NCBI GenBank assembly: GCA_026391795.1
Contig: JAPLDI010000050.1
Span: 1-64,000 of the forward strand
DNA length: 64,000 nucleotides
Source: Bacteroidota bacterium
GTDB taxonomy: Bacteria; Bacteroidota; Bacteroidia; Bacteroidales; FEN-979
Direction: 5' to 3'
Shown: in pieces, positions 1 to 9,038 of the stretch
Position numbering within the stretch: the stretch's first letter is position 1
Layout of the letters: every line of letters begins with the position of its first letter
The notes under the pieces: generated by a model
Told to the model about the DNA's origin: nothing
The model's database searches: none
What the model saw: only the letters and a program-made list of their open reading frames with translations
Program-made: the position numbers and the translations under genes

Positions 1-634
1 GTTTTTCAAGCCGGCGAAAGTAGAAAGTAAACCAATACTAAATTTATAATAAACTGAAAATCAACTCAGAATAAACCCAATTTAGAGTTGGACTAAACGA
101 GACTAACCTTATAGAAAATTAATTTTCAGATAGATGTAGCGGGGGAAAAAAATTCAATTACTTTTACGGTAGAAAAGCAAATTTATTTTCCTGGAACGGA
201 AAATATTTTCTTTAAGAAAATACAGCTAATCGAAGGATTTTCAGTTACTTGGGAAAAGGTTATTCTTGAATGTAAAGAATAACAAAAGGTTACGGAATAA
301 AAATAATACGTGCTCCGGAATACCCTCCTAAAAAATTGTAACTAACATGTAGCTTTTTACGATATAACCTGCTAAAAAGCTGATTTTAATTCCTCTACAA
401 ACACTTCAGGTAATTATTTGTAATTGATTAAATATCAACATACTATTAATTATAAGACAAATATAAATATGCAAAACTTTGATATTATGTGTTTTAACTT
501 TTGGAAAAGCAAGTATCCTCCGGCTCATATCCTCAATAATGTAATCTCAATCTCAATCAATAATCAACTTTTTATACTCCGCTCACAGAAAAAATACTAA
601 TATTTATTTCTTCAGGGATTGTTTCTGTAAGAGG
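1..634. other. AT-rich intergenic region, no gene seen
   Basis: No convincing reading frame is present on either strand. The stretch is the 3' flank of the minus-strand T9SS gene that ends at 635. It contains one copy of a diverged repeat shared with the 3' flank of the next T9SS gene, listed separately. No RNA gene or clear terminator was recognised. Confidence 0.6.
255..462 (-). repeat. Diverged intergenic repeat, copy 1
   Basis: This stretch resembles 2910-3124. Shared blocks occur in the same order: GGTTATTCTTGAA, AAC..AAGAGGTTAC-like, CTAAAAA-TTGTAACT, ATATAACCTG and CATACTATTAATTATA. Both copies lie downstream (3') of a T9SS-sorted gene on the minus strand. The match is interrupted by small insertions and substitutions, so it is an old duplication or a shared 3' element. 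Aligned by eye only. Confidence 0.55.
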
Positions 635-2032
635 TTACTGCTTCACGAATTTTTCGACATATACTTTGAACTTGGTTGTCAGCCGTATAAAATAAACACC
701 GCCTCTCAGATTGCTAATGTCTATTTGAGTTTTGGGTTTTATGAGACTGTACATCAGAACCACTTCCCCGTCCAGATTGATCATTGATAACTGGCCCGGA
801 GTCTGACCTTCCGGGATTTCAATTGTTATTTTATCATTGGCAGGATTAGGATAAACCGATAAATTCGATTCTATTAGCTTATTTATACCGACTGTTACAG
901 AATCATATTTCAATACTGATATTCTCGAATTATTAACGGTATTATTATAAGCCACAAATGGTTGACCGGATTGGCTGATTGCAAGACTCGTCCAGTAAAT
1001 TTCATCTTGTGAAATACTTGGATTTCCTTCATAAACCCAATTAGCCCCATCAAATTTCATCACCGAAGCTGTTTTGAAAAGTGAATAGTCCATAAAAGCC
1101 ACATAAGGTGTACCATTGGGATCGATGGCAAGACTTATCGGCCCGGCCGGGCCACCGGAAAAACCCTTATTACCTACTAATTCCCAGCTAGTTCCGTTAA
1201 AAGTCATTACGGTAGCTTTGCCCGTATTTGTTGAATCCCCAAATGAAACATAAGGCTGATGGTTCGACGGACTGAAGACAAGCCTTGTCCAATATGAACC
1301 ATTAGGCGAGAAACATGGATTTCCTACATAAACCCAATCGGTGCCATTGAATTTCATTACAGTTGCTTTCATGGAGCCGGAAGAACAATTCGAAGAAAAA
1401 GCCACATACGGCAGACTGTCAGAAGGGCTGAATGCAAGACTCGTCCAGTCTGCCCCATTGTTGGAGAACCCCGGATTTCCTACATTTACCCAGTCTGTGC
1501 CGTTATATTTCATTACTCTTGCATTGTAGCCCCATCCCCCATCTTCAAATGCCACAAAGGGCATATTGTCAACCGGACTGAATGCAATACTTTGAGCCAC
1601 AGTCTGACCCGCTGCCGAGAAAAACTGATTCCCGACATATACCCAGTTACTGCCATCAAATTTCATGACCGAAGTGCGCAAGCCACTATTAGCCCAGTCC
1701 ATGTATGCCACATAGGGCTCGCCATTCAACGGATCTATAGCTAGACTAAGGCAATCAGCAGCATCCGGGGTGAATTTTGGCAACCCGACATTGACCCAGT
1801 TCAATCCGTCAAACTTCATTACCGTTGCCTGAGCAGTCGACCCATCCTCAAAAGCTACAAATGGTTCCCCGGATGGACTGAAAACAAGATTGGGGGCTCC
1901 AAAACAGGGCGAGAATTGGGTATTTCCGACATGTTTCCAGGCATAATCCATCGGAGAATATTTTTCCCAGGGCTGTTGGGCAAATCCAATAATGGGAAAC
2001 ATCAACATGCAAATGCAAATATGTTTTTTCAT
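635..2032 (-). CDS. T9SS-sorted secreted protein with seven propeller-like repeats
   Basis: A 465-residue secreted protein. Residues 1-18 form a signal peptide (MKKHICICMLMFPIIGFAQ). The body has seven tandem units of about 48-50 residues built on FSPSGEPYVAF...ATVMKFDGTNWVYVG..GFS. Seven units suggest one seven-bladed beta-propeller, which is an inference. The last ~80 residues are a type A T9SS sorting domain (VYPNPANDKITIE ... GGVYFIRL ... EKFVKQ), so the protein should cross the outer membrane by T9SS and be attached or released at the surface. A clear paralogue lies at 35195-36580. Ligand and role are unknown. The + strand ORF inside it is a shadow. Confidence 0.9.
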   Translation of the reverse strand: MKKHICICMLMFPIIGFAQQPWEKYSPMDYAWKHVGNTQFSPCFGAPNLVFSPSGEPFVAFEDGSTAQATVMKFDGLNWVNVGLPKFTPDAADCLSLAIDPLNGEPYVAYMDWANSGLRTSVMKFDGSNWVYVGNQFFSAAGQTVAQSIAFSPVDNMPFVAFEDGGWGYNARVMKYNGTDWVNVGNPGFSNNGADWTSLAFSPSDSLPYVAFSSNCSSGSMKATVMKFNGTDWVYVGNPCFSPNGSYWTRLVFSPSNHQPYVSFGDSTNTGKATVMTFNGTSWELVGNKGFSGGPAGPISLAIDPNGTPYVAFMDYSLFKTASVMKFDGANWVYEGNPSISQDEIYWTSLAISQSGQPFVAYNNTVNNSRISVLKYDSVTVGINKLIESNLSVYPNPANDKITIEIPEGQTPGQLSMINLDGEVVLMYSLIKPKTQIDISNLRGGVYFIRLTTKFKVYVEKFVKQ

Positions 2033-2109
2033 TTATATCGCATTGAATATTTTTGAAAATCCGCTTTTGGTATGTATGATTCCGAAAAATGTTTAATTAC
2101 TTTTCCCAG

Positions 2110-2412
2110 TTATAACTTGATTGACAACTCAAGATGCCCGCCTAGTCCATCTTTGATAATTCGCTGCAAAGTCGAAAACCGGATATCTTTTAAATCCTTT
2201 TCAAGTTTTGAAATATAGGATTTATTTGTGCCGGCAAGCACGGCAACTTCTTCCTGGGTCATCCCCTTTTCTTGTCTGGCTTGTTGAATTAACACCCCAA
2301 GTTTGAAAGCTTCGTACCCGGATTCGAATTTCTCTCTCTTTTTCGTTCCAGTGACACCATACTCTTTGTCAACGAAATCGCTGAGACTAGTGAGATTTTT
2401 GCTTTTCTTCAT
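2110..2412 (-). CDS. XRE-family HTH antitoxin (HigA-like)
   Basis: A 100-residue protein with an N-terminal linker and a Cro/C1-type helix-turn-helix over about residues 37-95 (QARQEKGMTQEEVAVLAGTNKSYISKLE). Its start overlaps the end of the upstream toxin gene by 26 bp, the toxin-first order of HigBA systems. In that family the antitoxin binds the toxin and represses the shared promoter. The tail GGHLELSIKL is typical of antitoxins paired with Gp49-like toxins. The pair sits between two T9SS genes of the same strand and may have been inserted there. Confidence 0.85.
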   Translation of the reverse strand: MKKSKNLTSLSDFVDKEYGVTGTKKREKFESGYEAFKLGVLIQQARQEKGMTQEEVAVLAGTNKSYISKLEKDLKDIRFSTLQRIIKDGLGGHLELSIKL

Positions 2413-2737
2413 AATATTCCTTTCTTATTTTTTCTGCCAATTCTAATTGTCCATGTGGTATCTTTTGCGATTTTTTCTGAAATCCATGCCCGATAATGAT
2501 CAGGCTGTTCTTATCGAAGAAAGCAAAGATCCGGAAGATATCACTTCCTACCTGTACCCGGATTTCGTAGATCCCTTCACTCCCTTCCAGATGCTTGAAA
2601 TAGATTTCCGGAATCCTGTCGACTTCCTCGATCACCTTTAATGTCCAGACAATCTTTTTCTTGACTTTAGGCTTTTGCCTTACATAGAAATCATAGAAGT
2701 AATTCTTAAAAAAATAGAGTTCACGCTTTTTTTCCAC
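2387..2737 (-). CDS. RelE/HigB-type toxin (phage Gp49-like)
   Basis: A 116-residue protein of the Gp49-like/HigB group in the RelE fold, normally a ribosome-dependent mRNA endonuclease. Diagnostic stretches are LEGSEGIYEIRVQVGSDIFRIFAFF and IIIGHGFQKKSQKIP. The start codon is GTG at 2737; an ATG two bases upstream is out of frame. A strong Bacteroidota -7 box ends only four bases before the GTG, so the message is predicted to be leaderless or nearly so. The downstream gene encodes the antitoxin. Toxicity itself is not shown by the sequence. Confidence 0.85.
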   Translation of the reverse strand: MEKKRELYFFKNYFYDFYVRQKPKVKKKIVWTLKVIEEVDRIPEIYFKHLEGSEGIYEIRVQVGSDIFRIFAFFDKNSLIIIGHGFQKKSQKIPHGQLELAEKIRKEYYEEKQKSH

Positions 2738-2741
2738 ATTG

Positions 2742-2772
2742 CAAAGATATAAAAAGTAGTCCGATTGGACAA
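2742..2772 (-). promoter_or_regulatory. Promoter of the toxin-antitoxin pair
   Basis: Read on the minus strand, TTG (2772-2770) is separated by exactly 20 bases from TATCTTTG (2749-2742), a perfect TAnnTTTG box. Between them is GTCCAATCGGAC, a short imperfect palindrome that could be an antitoxin operator. Transcription would start at about 2737-2734, on or just after the GTG start codon of the toxin. Confidence 0.65.
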
Positions 2773-2909
2773 CTGTATTTAAATTATTTTTATTAACGAT
2801 TCACATTCATGGTTGCCAGACCCCATTATTTTCAGTATTTTTATCTGTAAATGTGTGGTTCAGTTAATTTTTATTGGCTAATTTAAAGATTTGTAATAGT
2901 TTGTGAATA

Positions 2910-3124
2910 GGTTATTCTCTGGTTATTCTTGAAATGAATGATAAACAAGAGGTTACTGCCCGGAAAGTCAATTGCCCTCGGTCCGCCCTACTAAAAATTT
3001 GTAACTTATATGCAGTTAAAGAGAATATAACCTGTTAACATTCTGAGAATAATTTTGGTAGGAAGGTAAGTAAGAATTATCTGTAACAACTTAATTATCT
3101 GCATACTATTAATTATAGGACATA
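2910..3124 (-). repeat. Diverged intergenic repeat, copy 2
   Basis: Second copy of the element at 255-462, lying about 94 bp downstream (3') of the T9SS YCF48-repeat gene. It includes CATACTATTAATTATAGGACA and ATATAACCTG. The rest of the 480-bp gap (2738-3217) holds the toxin promoter and no gene I can support. Confidence 0.55.
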
Positions 3125-3217
3125 AGCATTTTGTCAAAAATATGATTATCAATTAATTGTAGCCTAGAAATGCAAGACTATTCCGGACAATCTCCTCAAA
3201 TCTCTGAGGATAAATGA

Positions 3218-5338
3218 TCATTTTTTAATAAACTTCTCTACCACCCTTATCTTTTGATCATCAGTGATCATTACACAGTAAACACCAGGTACAAAATGAC
3301 TGATATTGATAGTTGTTATCTTTTTACTCGTAATAGAACTTGTAAATATTTTTCTTCCATCAGAATTGAAGATTACTATTTCTCCCGTTATTGGTCTTTG
3401 ACATTCAAGTGTCACCATGTCTGATGCAGGATTTGGAAACAATTTAATTGAATTGCTGGCCGGTTTATTTGTAATACCGACACAGCCATTTGCAGTAGTC
3501 AGAATTGTTCCATATTCTCCGCAGGTGACTCCGGCATTATCAGGAGTAATACATGCAGCATGCAGTGCACGGTTATTACTAATGGATTGATCAGTCCATG
3601 TCGCCCCTCCGTCAGTGGTCAGTTTTATGATTCCTGTAGCCGGATAGTACAGTAAACTGTCCAACATACCCACTGCATATCCCGTTAAAGCATCTCTAAA
3701 ACAGATGGAATAGAATTCATCATTCCCGCCAAAGGAAAATTCACTCCATGTAGCACCGCCATCCAGTGTTTTAAATATTTCCGAACCGGCAACATATCCG
3801 ATATTCTGATCTACAAAGTCGATTGAATAATAGAAATCAAAGGCGGAACTGGTTTTTATCGTAACCCAGGACGCTCCCCCATTGGTTGTCTTAATGATCG
3901 CTCCCCGTGCAACTGTAAATATTGTTGACGCATTGACTATACTTACACCGAGAAGGTTCTGAAGGGTCCCGGAAACCTGTGTGGTCCAGGAATTTCCTCC
4001 ATTTGTGGTTATTAAAATTGTTCCTGAATCCCCTACAGCAAACCCCAGATTTTCATCATAAAAATCAATGGAATTGAGCCGCTGGTTTGTCCCCGAGATC
4101 TGTATAACCCATGAAATCCCTCCATTAGTGGTTTTTAGTATCCTTCCCGATTGTCCTGCAATATATCCTGTACCAGATGATGGAAAATCAACCGCAGTAA
4201 GGTTAATTGTATCTCCTGTATTTATTATAGTCCAGGAATTTCCACCATCCATAGTCCTGACGATATCTCCTGAATCTCCAACTGCAACTCCAATATTGGA
4301 AAGTGGAAAGCAAATACCATTAAGGTTATGAAGTGTTCCGCTAAGCATGTTTGTAAAAGTATTCCCCCCATTTGATGTTTTAAACATTCTGCTCTCATAT
4401 TTTGTCCATTTCTTTTGTCCGACAAATATGAAATTATCAATATCCCTGCCCCATACAGAATAAAAATTCCCATCAGAGAGCACAGTTTTGATTGTCCAGG
4501 TAACCCCGCCATTGGTTGTTTTCAATACAATTCCACTGTCGCCGGAAGCGAATCCCGTAAGTGCATTTACAAAAAATACTGAATGCAGTCTTTCTGTTGT
4601 TCCTGAAACCAGCAACTGCCATGTAATACCACCATCCGTCGTTTTCAAAATTGTTCCGTGTTCTCCTACTACAAAACCGGTACTGTGATCAACAAATGAA
4701 ATTCCTTTAGTATACAGAATTGTGGAGGATGACCAGCAGGTATCCCATGTTAATCCGCCATCCGTTGTTCGCTTAATGATGCCATATACACTTGTGTAAA
4801 TCCCCTGGCCCGTGTAAATCCCGGTATCGGATGTCAGGAAGCATATTTTCTGAGGACACCCCGAGTCTGAAAGTTTATTCCATGTATTTCCACCGTCAGT
4901 TGTCTTATGTATTTCCTGCCATGAATTGCCCCACCACCCTGTGACCCATTTGCATGCATACCCTATGTCTGCCACAGGAAAACTAACGGAGTAAAAGTAA
5001 TCATATCCTTCTTGTATATTTATCCATGTATTGCCTCCATCAGTGGTTTTTAAAATGGTTCCACCAGCACCAACGACATATCCTGTATTCGCATCGGGAA
5101 AGGAAACATCATAGAGATCATTTAATGTACCAGAATTAAGAATATTCCATGTATCTCCCCCATCCGTGGTTTTCATAATTATTCCACCAGTACCGACGAT
5201 GTACCCGGTTGATGGATCAGTAAAATATATCCCCTCCATGACGTTTCCGCATGGTTTTGGATTTGACCATTCCCAGGTTTGGGCGGAAATGGAAAAGAAT
5301 AAAAAATTTAGAAACAGAAAAATGTAAATTTTTTTCAT
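3218..5338 (-). CDS. T9SS-sorted YCF48/BNR-repeat protein, 14 repeats
   Basis: I chose the start at MKKIYIFLFLNFLFFSISAQ (706 residues) because it gives a clean signal peptide; the track start adds eight charged residues. The body carries 14 copies of the unit GYVVGxGGTILKTTDGGxTW...GT...L..V.F, the YCF48/photosystem II assembly factor-like beta-propeller repeat. Fourteen units would make two seven-bladed propellers. The C-terminus (LFPNPASDMVTLECQ ... VPGVYCVMI ... VEKFIKK) is a type A T9SS sorting domain. The paralogue at 36713-37915 has exactly seven units. Such repeats are common in Bacteroidota secreted proteins and do not imply photosynthesis. Ligand unknown. Confidence 0.9.
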   Translation of the reverse strand: MKKIYIFLFLNFLFFSISAQTWEWSNPKPCGNVMEGIYFTDPSTGYIVGTGGIIMKTTDGGDTWNILNSGTLNDLYDVSFPDANTGYVVGAGGTILKTTDGGNTWINIQEGYDYFYSVSFPVADIGYACKWVTGWWGNSWQEIHKTTDGGNTWNKLSDSGCPQKICFLTSDTGIYTGQGIYTSVYGIIKRTTDGGLTWDTCWSSSTILYTKGISFVDHSTGFVVGEHGTILKTTDGGITWQLLVSGTTERLHSVFFVNALTGFASGDSGIVLKTTNGGVTWTIKTVLSDGNFYSVWGRDIDNFIFVGQKKWTKYESRMFKTSNGGNTFTNMLSGTLHNLNGICFPLSNIGVAVGDSGDIVRTMDGGNSWTIINTGDTINLTAVDFPSSGTGYIAGQSGRILKTTNGGISWVIQISGTNQRLNSIDFYDENLGFAVGDSGTILITTNGGNSWTTQVSGTLQNLLGVSIVNASTIFTVARGAIIKTTNGGASWVTIKTSSAFDFYYSIDFVDQNIGYVAGSEIFKTLDGGATWSEFSFGGNDEFYSICFRDALTGYAVGMLDSLLYYPATGIIKLTTDGGATWTDQSISNNRALHAACITPDNAGVTCGEYGTILTTANGCVGITNKPASNSIKLFPNPASDMVTLECQRPITGEIVIFNSDGRKIFTSSITSKKITTINISHFVPGVYCVMITDDQKIRVVEKFIKK

Positions 5339-5615
5339 ATTATTCTTTTTGTCAAAAGTCAAACAAATCTATAATAAAATTTTCAAACCAAACTATTTAT
5401 GTCCGATGACGAGATATTGGGAGAAATTACCTTTTTCCGGTGAAGGTTGAAACAGGTTAATATTAGACTAACTAACAGATAAGAAGAAAGATATGGTGAC
5501 TGAGCCGCCAGGCGAAGTCCCATATCAGGTTTTATAATAAAGCAAATTTTAATGCCGGGTAACGTTGAGTTCAACTATTGAAGACTCCACCGGTAAATTC
5601 AGAAAAGACGAATCC
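5339..5615. other. Intergenic region upstream of the YCF48 gene
   Basis: No supported gene. The 63-residue minus ORF at 5383-5574 has no family features and looks accidental. The stretch separates the start of the T9SS gene from the 11-bp-repeat hairpin. I found no clear TAnnTTTG box. Confidence 0.4.
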
Positions 5616-5745
5616 TTCTTCCAGTGTTCTTCCAATGTTCTTCCAATATTGATCCAATGGTCTCCAATTAAAAGCTGAAAATATCGGACCTGATTGGATG
5701 ACATTGGAAGAACATTGGATCAACATTGGATCAATAATGGAAGAA
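5616..5745. repeat. Long hairpin with arms made of 11-bp tandem repeats
   Basis: The left arm (5616-5669) is a tandem array with an exact 11-bp period: TTCTTCCAGTG, TTCTTCCAATG, TTCTTCCAATA, TTGATCCAATG, then a degenerate unit. The right arm (about 5693-5745) is its imperfect reverse complement, with units such as CATTGGAAGAA and CATTGGATCAA. The loop is about 23 bp. The hairpin ends about 12 bp after the stop codon of the minus-strand DUF2752 gene, so it could terminate or stabilise that transcript. A hairpin of the same design but different sequence lies at 38101-38222. Confidence 0.8.
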
Positions 5746-5756
5746 AGAGATAATGA

Positions 5757-6230
5757 TTACCTCCAGATTGACTGGTGAAGGATGTCGCTGACACTGTTCG
5801 TGGAAATGAAGACGATTAATCTTGCCAGATGATAAATGCCAAGCGTGATCCCAAGGAAATAGGCGATCTTTTTACTATAAAAAATATTCCGGAAATATTC
5901 TTTCTTTGTGATCAGTTCGACCGATAAAACTACGATTACTGCAACACAGAATAAAAAAGTAAAGGGTCCGAACAGATGGTAATAGAAACTTTTAAGGATA
6001 TCCCCTTCGTAAAGATAGATGAGTGATTTGGTAATTCCGCAACCGGGACAGGGAAAACCTGTGATCATTTTGAAGGGACAGAGGGACTGATCTGTTTCGA
6101 TATGATCCCTGAAGTTCTGAAGCATTAAAAAATATGGAATTGCCAGCGTCACGAGAGCGCCGGCAATTCCATATATCTTACGTCTTATCCTTGTATTATT
6201 GGTATAGTTTGTTGATGTCACCCTGAACAA
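5757..6230 (-). CDS. DUF2752 membrane protein
   Basis: A 157-residue protein with the DUF2752 signature CPFKMITGFPCPGCGITKS, a paired CP..CPGCG motif, at about residues 52-70. It has three predicted membrane segments (about 19-37, 80-105 and 118-150). The family is widespread in Bacteroidota and its function is unknown; the cysteines suggest metal or redox chemistry, which is an inference. The start overlaps the end of the upstream gene by 35 bp, so the two are probably translated together. The 11-bp-repeat hairpin follows its stop. Confidence 0.85.
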   Translation of the reverse strand: MFRVTSTNYTNNTRIRRKIYGIAGALVTLAIPYFLMLQNFRDHIETDQSLCPFKMITGFPCPGCGITKSLIYLYEGDILKSFYYHLFGPFTFLFCVAVIVVLSVELITKKEYFRNIFYSKKIAYFLGITLGIYHLARLIVFISTNSVSDILHQSIWR

Positions 6231-6546
6231 TCATTGCAGCAACCATAGGAAAGAAAAATCCGAGAATCATGAGAAGAACAGATTGATCCTTTCCGGCATT
6301 TCCGGTAATCTCATACACCTTCGGCAATCCCTCTTTCCCTGCCAGGTAATAGAAGTACAGGTTAACTGGCATGCAGCACCCTGAGAAAATTGCAATGGGC
6401 TGCGAGATGATTTCTTTTTCAGCAACAGCGTTCAGTACTTCTGCCACTTTGATATTCCAGTAGATTAAATACAAACCGCAGGTTACAAAGCCGAGAAGTA
6501 ATACTACAATTGGCTCATTTTTAAATTGTGGAATTGGTTGTGTCAT
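6196..6546 (-). CDS. DUF4234-like small membrane protein
   Basis: I chose the start at MTQPIPQFKNEP (116 residues), because the 26 residues upstream in the track are polar and unlike the family. PIVVLLLGFVTCGLYLIYWNI matches the DUF4234/TM2-like opening in which a short polar N-terminus precedes a hairpin of membrane helices. Two more hydrophobic segments follow (about 45-65 and 82-105). Function is unknown. It is first in a two-gene unit with the DUF2752 gene. Confidence 0.75.
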   Translation of the reverse strand: MTQPIPQFKNEPIVVLLLGFVTCGLYLIYWNIKVAEVLNAVAEKEIISQPIAIFSGCCMPVNLYFYYLAGKEGLPKVYEITGNAGKDQSVLLMILGFFFPMVAAMIVQGDINKLYQ

Positions 6547-6773
6547 CTGTTTTTGTTTTTGAGTTTCCCTACTCCTATGGATTTTCGGTATATCCCCGTT
6601 TTTTAAATGGTTTCTGGTCTCCATTATTAGTTGGCAATTTAGTAAATATTTTTAAGTGGAGAGAAGTGTTTGAAAAAAATAGTGAGAAATTTAATTAAAA
6701 TCAAATATATACTTTTTATTTCATTTATTGGTTTTATTTAGAGAACAGTTCCCTATCAAACAAACTTTGGGTT

Positions 6774-7580
6774 ATGGTCACAATCTCAGAAAATACAATG
6801 CTCTCGCAGGAAGATCTGATCAGTTTACAGACTGCAAAATCAATCCTTGAGAACCCGGGTCTGACGGCAAGGATCACCGATCTGATCGGAAGACCCATTG
6901 AGGAAGGATTTAAACTCCTGCCAAAAAATATTAATGACAAGATTGGTAGCATTACCCAGGCATCTTTGTTGAAAGGACTTGAATTTGCGGTACTCACAAT
7001 GGGTGAAACCGAGAGAAAGAGTTCGAAGGACTGGCTGCATAAATTATTGATAACCGGATCGGGTGTGGCGGGTGGTATGGCAGGATTTGCAGCACTTTCC
7101 ATCGAGTTACCCGTTTCAACATGCATCATCCTGAGGTCCATCGCAGATATTGCCCGAAGTGAAGGCCATGACATCCGGCAACTGGAAGTGAAATTATCCT
7201 GCCTTGAGGTTTTTGCCCTGGGTGGCGCTGATCGGAAGCACGAAACTGTCAGCAGTGGTTATTGGGCGGTTCGCAGCATGCTCGCAAAATCTGTTTCTGA
7301 GGCGGCTGCATTCATTGCCGAAAGAGGCCTGGCTGAAAAAGGGGCTCCTCCCCTGCTGCGGCTGATTGCAGCCATCGCTTCCCGCTTCAGTGTTGTGATC
7401 ACGGAAGAAGTTGCAGCCAAAGCCATTCCCATCGTGGGTGCAATTACAGGAGGAACCATCAATGTTTTATTCATTAACCACTTTCAGGAGATGGCACGTG
7501 GCCATTTCATTGTGAAGAGGCTGGAGAAAAAATACGGGACCGGGCTGATTGAGAATGTGTACCAGGATACGACAATTTAA
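6774..7580 (+). CDS. EcsC family protein
   Basis: A 268-residue protein matching the EcsC family: GSGVAGGMAGFAALSIELPVSTCIILRSIADIAR, then a helical Gly/Ala-rich C-terminal part (IPIVGAITGGTINVLFINHFQEMARGHF). Bacillus EcsC is encoded with an ABC transporter, but free-standing homologues are common and uncharacterised. No signal peptide; amphipathic or membrane-associated helices are likely. It is a lone plus-strand gene, convergent with the prenyl reductase, with 19 bp between the two stops. Start ATG 6774; the Met at codon 9 is an alternative. Confidence 0.85.
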   Translation: MVTISENTMLSQEDLISLQTAKSILENPGLTARITDLIGRPIEEGFKLLPKNINDKIGSITQASLLKGLEFAVLTMGETERKSSKDWLHKLLITGSGVAGGMAGFAALSIELPVSTCIILRSIADIARSEGHDIRQLEVKLSCLEVFALGGADRKHETVSSGYWAVRSMLAKSVSEAAAFIAERGLAEKGAPPLLRLIAAIASRFSVVITEEVAAKAIPIVGAITGGTINVLFINHFQEMARGHFIVKRLEKKYGTGLIENVYQDTTI

Positions 7581-7599
7581 CTGCTCCCGCAAAGAGTAA

Positions 7600-9009
7600 T
7601 TATTGATTTCGCAGGCGAAGAGATAACCATGCTCCTTTAAGAATTCCTTTAAACCACTTCCAGTATTCCTTCCTTTGGAGTAACACCTGCCAAACCGCAA
7701 TGCTTCCGAGTACCGTAAACTGCTTAATGAATCTGAAGATGCCTCCCTCACCATAAAACGCAGTGGTTAGCGCCTGCAAGATGCTTTTACGGATAAAATA
7801 GACGGTGACTGCCTTATTGGTCGGGACCATTCCTGCAAGAATTCCGCCGCAAATGGTCGTATATCTTTCATCTCTTTTTGCCTGGGCAATAAAAATTTTC
7901 AAAACCTTCATCCACAGTGGATTCAAATTCCTGTTGCGGATGACCTGAAGGACAAGATTGGATAAACTCATGTCAAACCCGATCTCCCTTCGCACTTTTT
8001 GATCAAAGATCTTTAAAGCACTACCGCTCAGGTCATTTGCTGCAAAACAGGAGATAATACTCTCCGCAGCCCACCTTCCGCTTTGCAATGCATATTGAAT
8101 GCCTTCACCATTGATCGAGTTGATCAGCCCTGCAGCATCCCCGGTAAGAAGAAGCCTGTCTTTTACAATCGTCGCATCAGGATTATAGATGGATAATGGC
8201 CATCCTTCTACTTTCCCAACCATCGTTCCGGTTCCGATATTTGCTTTCAGGGAAGGATCATTTTCAAGGATATCGTTCAGCAACTCTTTCAGGTTCGTCT
8301 CCGTTTTTGGAAAATTCTCCAGGCTCATTCCAACACCCACATTGGCCGTAGTCGGCCCCATCGGGAAAAACCAGTAATAACCTGGAAAGCTTTTGCTGGT
8401 GAAGAACAATTCTGCCTGGTTCGGAACCAGATTTACATTCTCAAAATAGGCACGAACTGCAACGATTCTGTGTTGAGGATCAGGTCTTTTACCATTCATT
8501 ATTCGTGCAACTGTACTGTTGCTGCCATCCGCGCCGACAAGAAGTTTTACTTTAAAATTTTGTTCCTTATCTTCCTGTTTACAATCAATTGCTACATGAT
8601 TGTCATAAACGGTATAATGCTCCAGTTTACATCGTGTAATAACGTTAACTCCTTGCTTTCTGGCTGCTTCAAGTACCAGGTTGTCAAGCAGTACTCTCGG
8701 GAATACCCGGCCAAAATTCACCATCCCATCCAGGTTTGGGATGTCACCGGTTATCAGCTTTTGCCCGTCAATATATACTGCGGCGCAGGTTATTACATTG
8801 GCTTGCTGGAAATCGGTCAGATCTCCAATGCCGATATTCAATAACTCATTGATGCCTGTCGGGCTGACAAATCCACCACAAATTTTTTCTCTGGGAAAAT
8901 CTTCTGAGTCTATCAGGATTACCTTGTTTCCTGCTTTGGCCAGGTAATAAGCGCAGATGGATCCGGAGGGTCCGGCCCCGGCGATTAATACATCTGCATC
9001 ATACTGTAT
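7600..9009 (-). CDS. Geranylgeranyl reductase-family flavoprotein (non-canonical start)
   Basis: The ORF track begins at a TTG inside the gene (8841). The frame stays open upstream and encodes the essential N-terminus: YDADVLIAGAGPSGSICAYY (FAD-binding GxGxxG) and FPREKICGGFVSPTG, the family signature. No in-frame ATG, GTG or TTG lies between that Rossmann motif and the in-frame TAA at about 9052. The most natural start is an ATA at 9009 (I-QYDADV), or a CTG at 9027. Further on, LLTGDAAGLINSINGEGIQYA is the second FAD motif. The family reduces double bonds of prenyl chains. It directly follows the polyprenyl synthase gene, so quinone or prenyl-lipid saturation is likely. Confidence 0.85.
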   Translation of the reverse strand: MQYDADVLIAGAGPSGSICAYYLAKAGNKVILIDSEDFPREKICGGFVSPTGINELLNIGIGDLTDFQQANVITCAAVYIDGQKLITGDIPNLDGMVNFGRVFPRVLLDNLVLEAARKQGVNVITRCKLEHYTVYDNHVAIDCKQEDKEQNFKVKLLVGADGSNSTVARIMNGKRPDPQHRIVAVRAYFENVNLVPNQAELFFTSKSFPGYYWFFPMGPTTANVGVGMSLENFPKTETNLKELLNDILENDPSLKANIGTGTMVGKVEGWPLSIYNPDATIVKDRLLLTGDAAGLINSINGEGIQYALQSGRWAAESIISCFAANDLSGSALKIFDQKVRREIGFDMSLSNLVLQVIRNRNLNPLWMKVLKIFIAQAKRDERYTTICGGILAGMVPTNKAVTVYFIRKSILQALTTAFYGEGGIFRFIKQFTVLGSIAVWQVLLQRKEYWKWFKGILKGAWLSLRLRNQ

Positions 9010-9038
9010 TTGGGAATTCGTCTCCAGCTGTTCCTGAT

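Noticed and set aside
3218-5338. Photosystem II assembly factor (YCF48)
   Set aside because: The repeats match YCF48/BNR, but the signal peptide, T9SS domain and non-phototroph context show a generic secreted propeller.
5383-5574. 63-residue minus-strand ORF
   Set aside because: No recognisable features, no promoter, and it lies in the leader region of the YCF48 gene.
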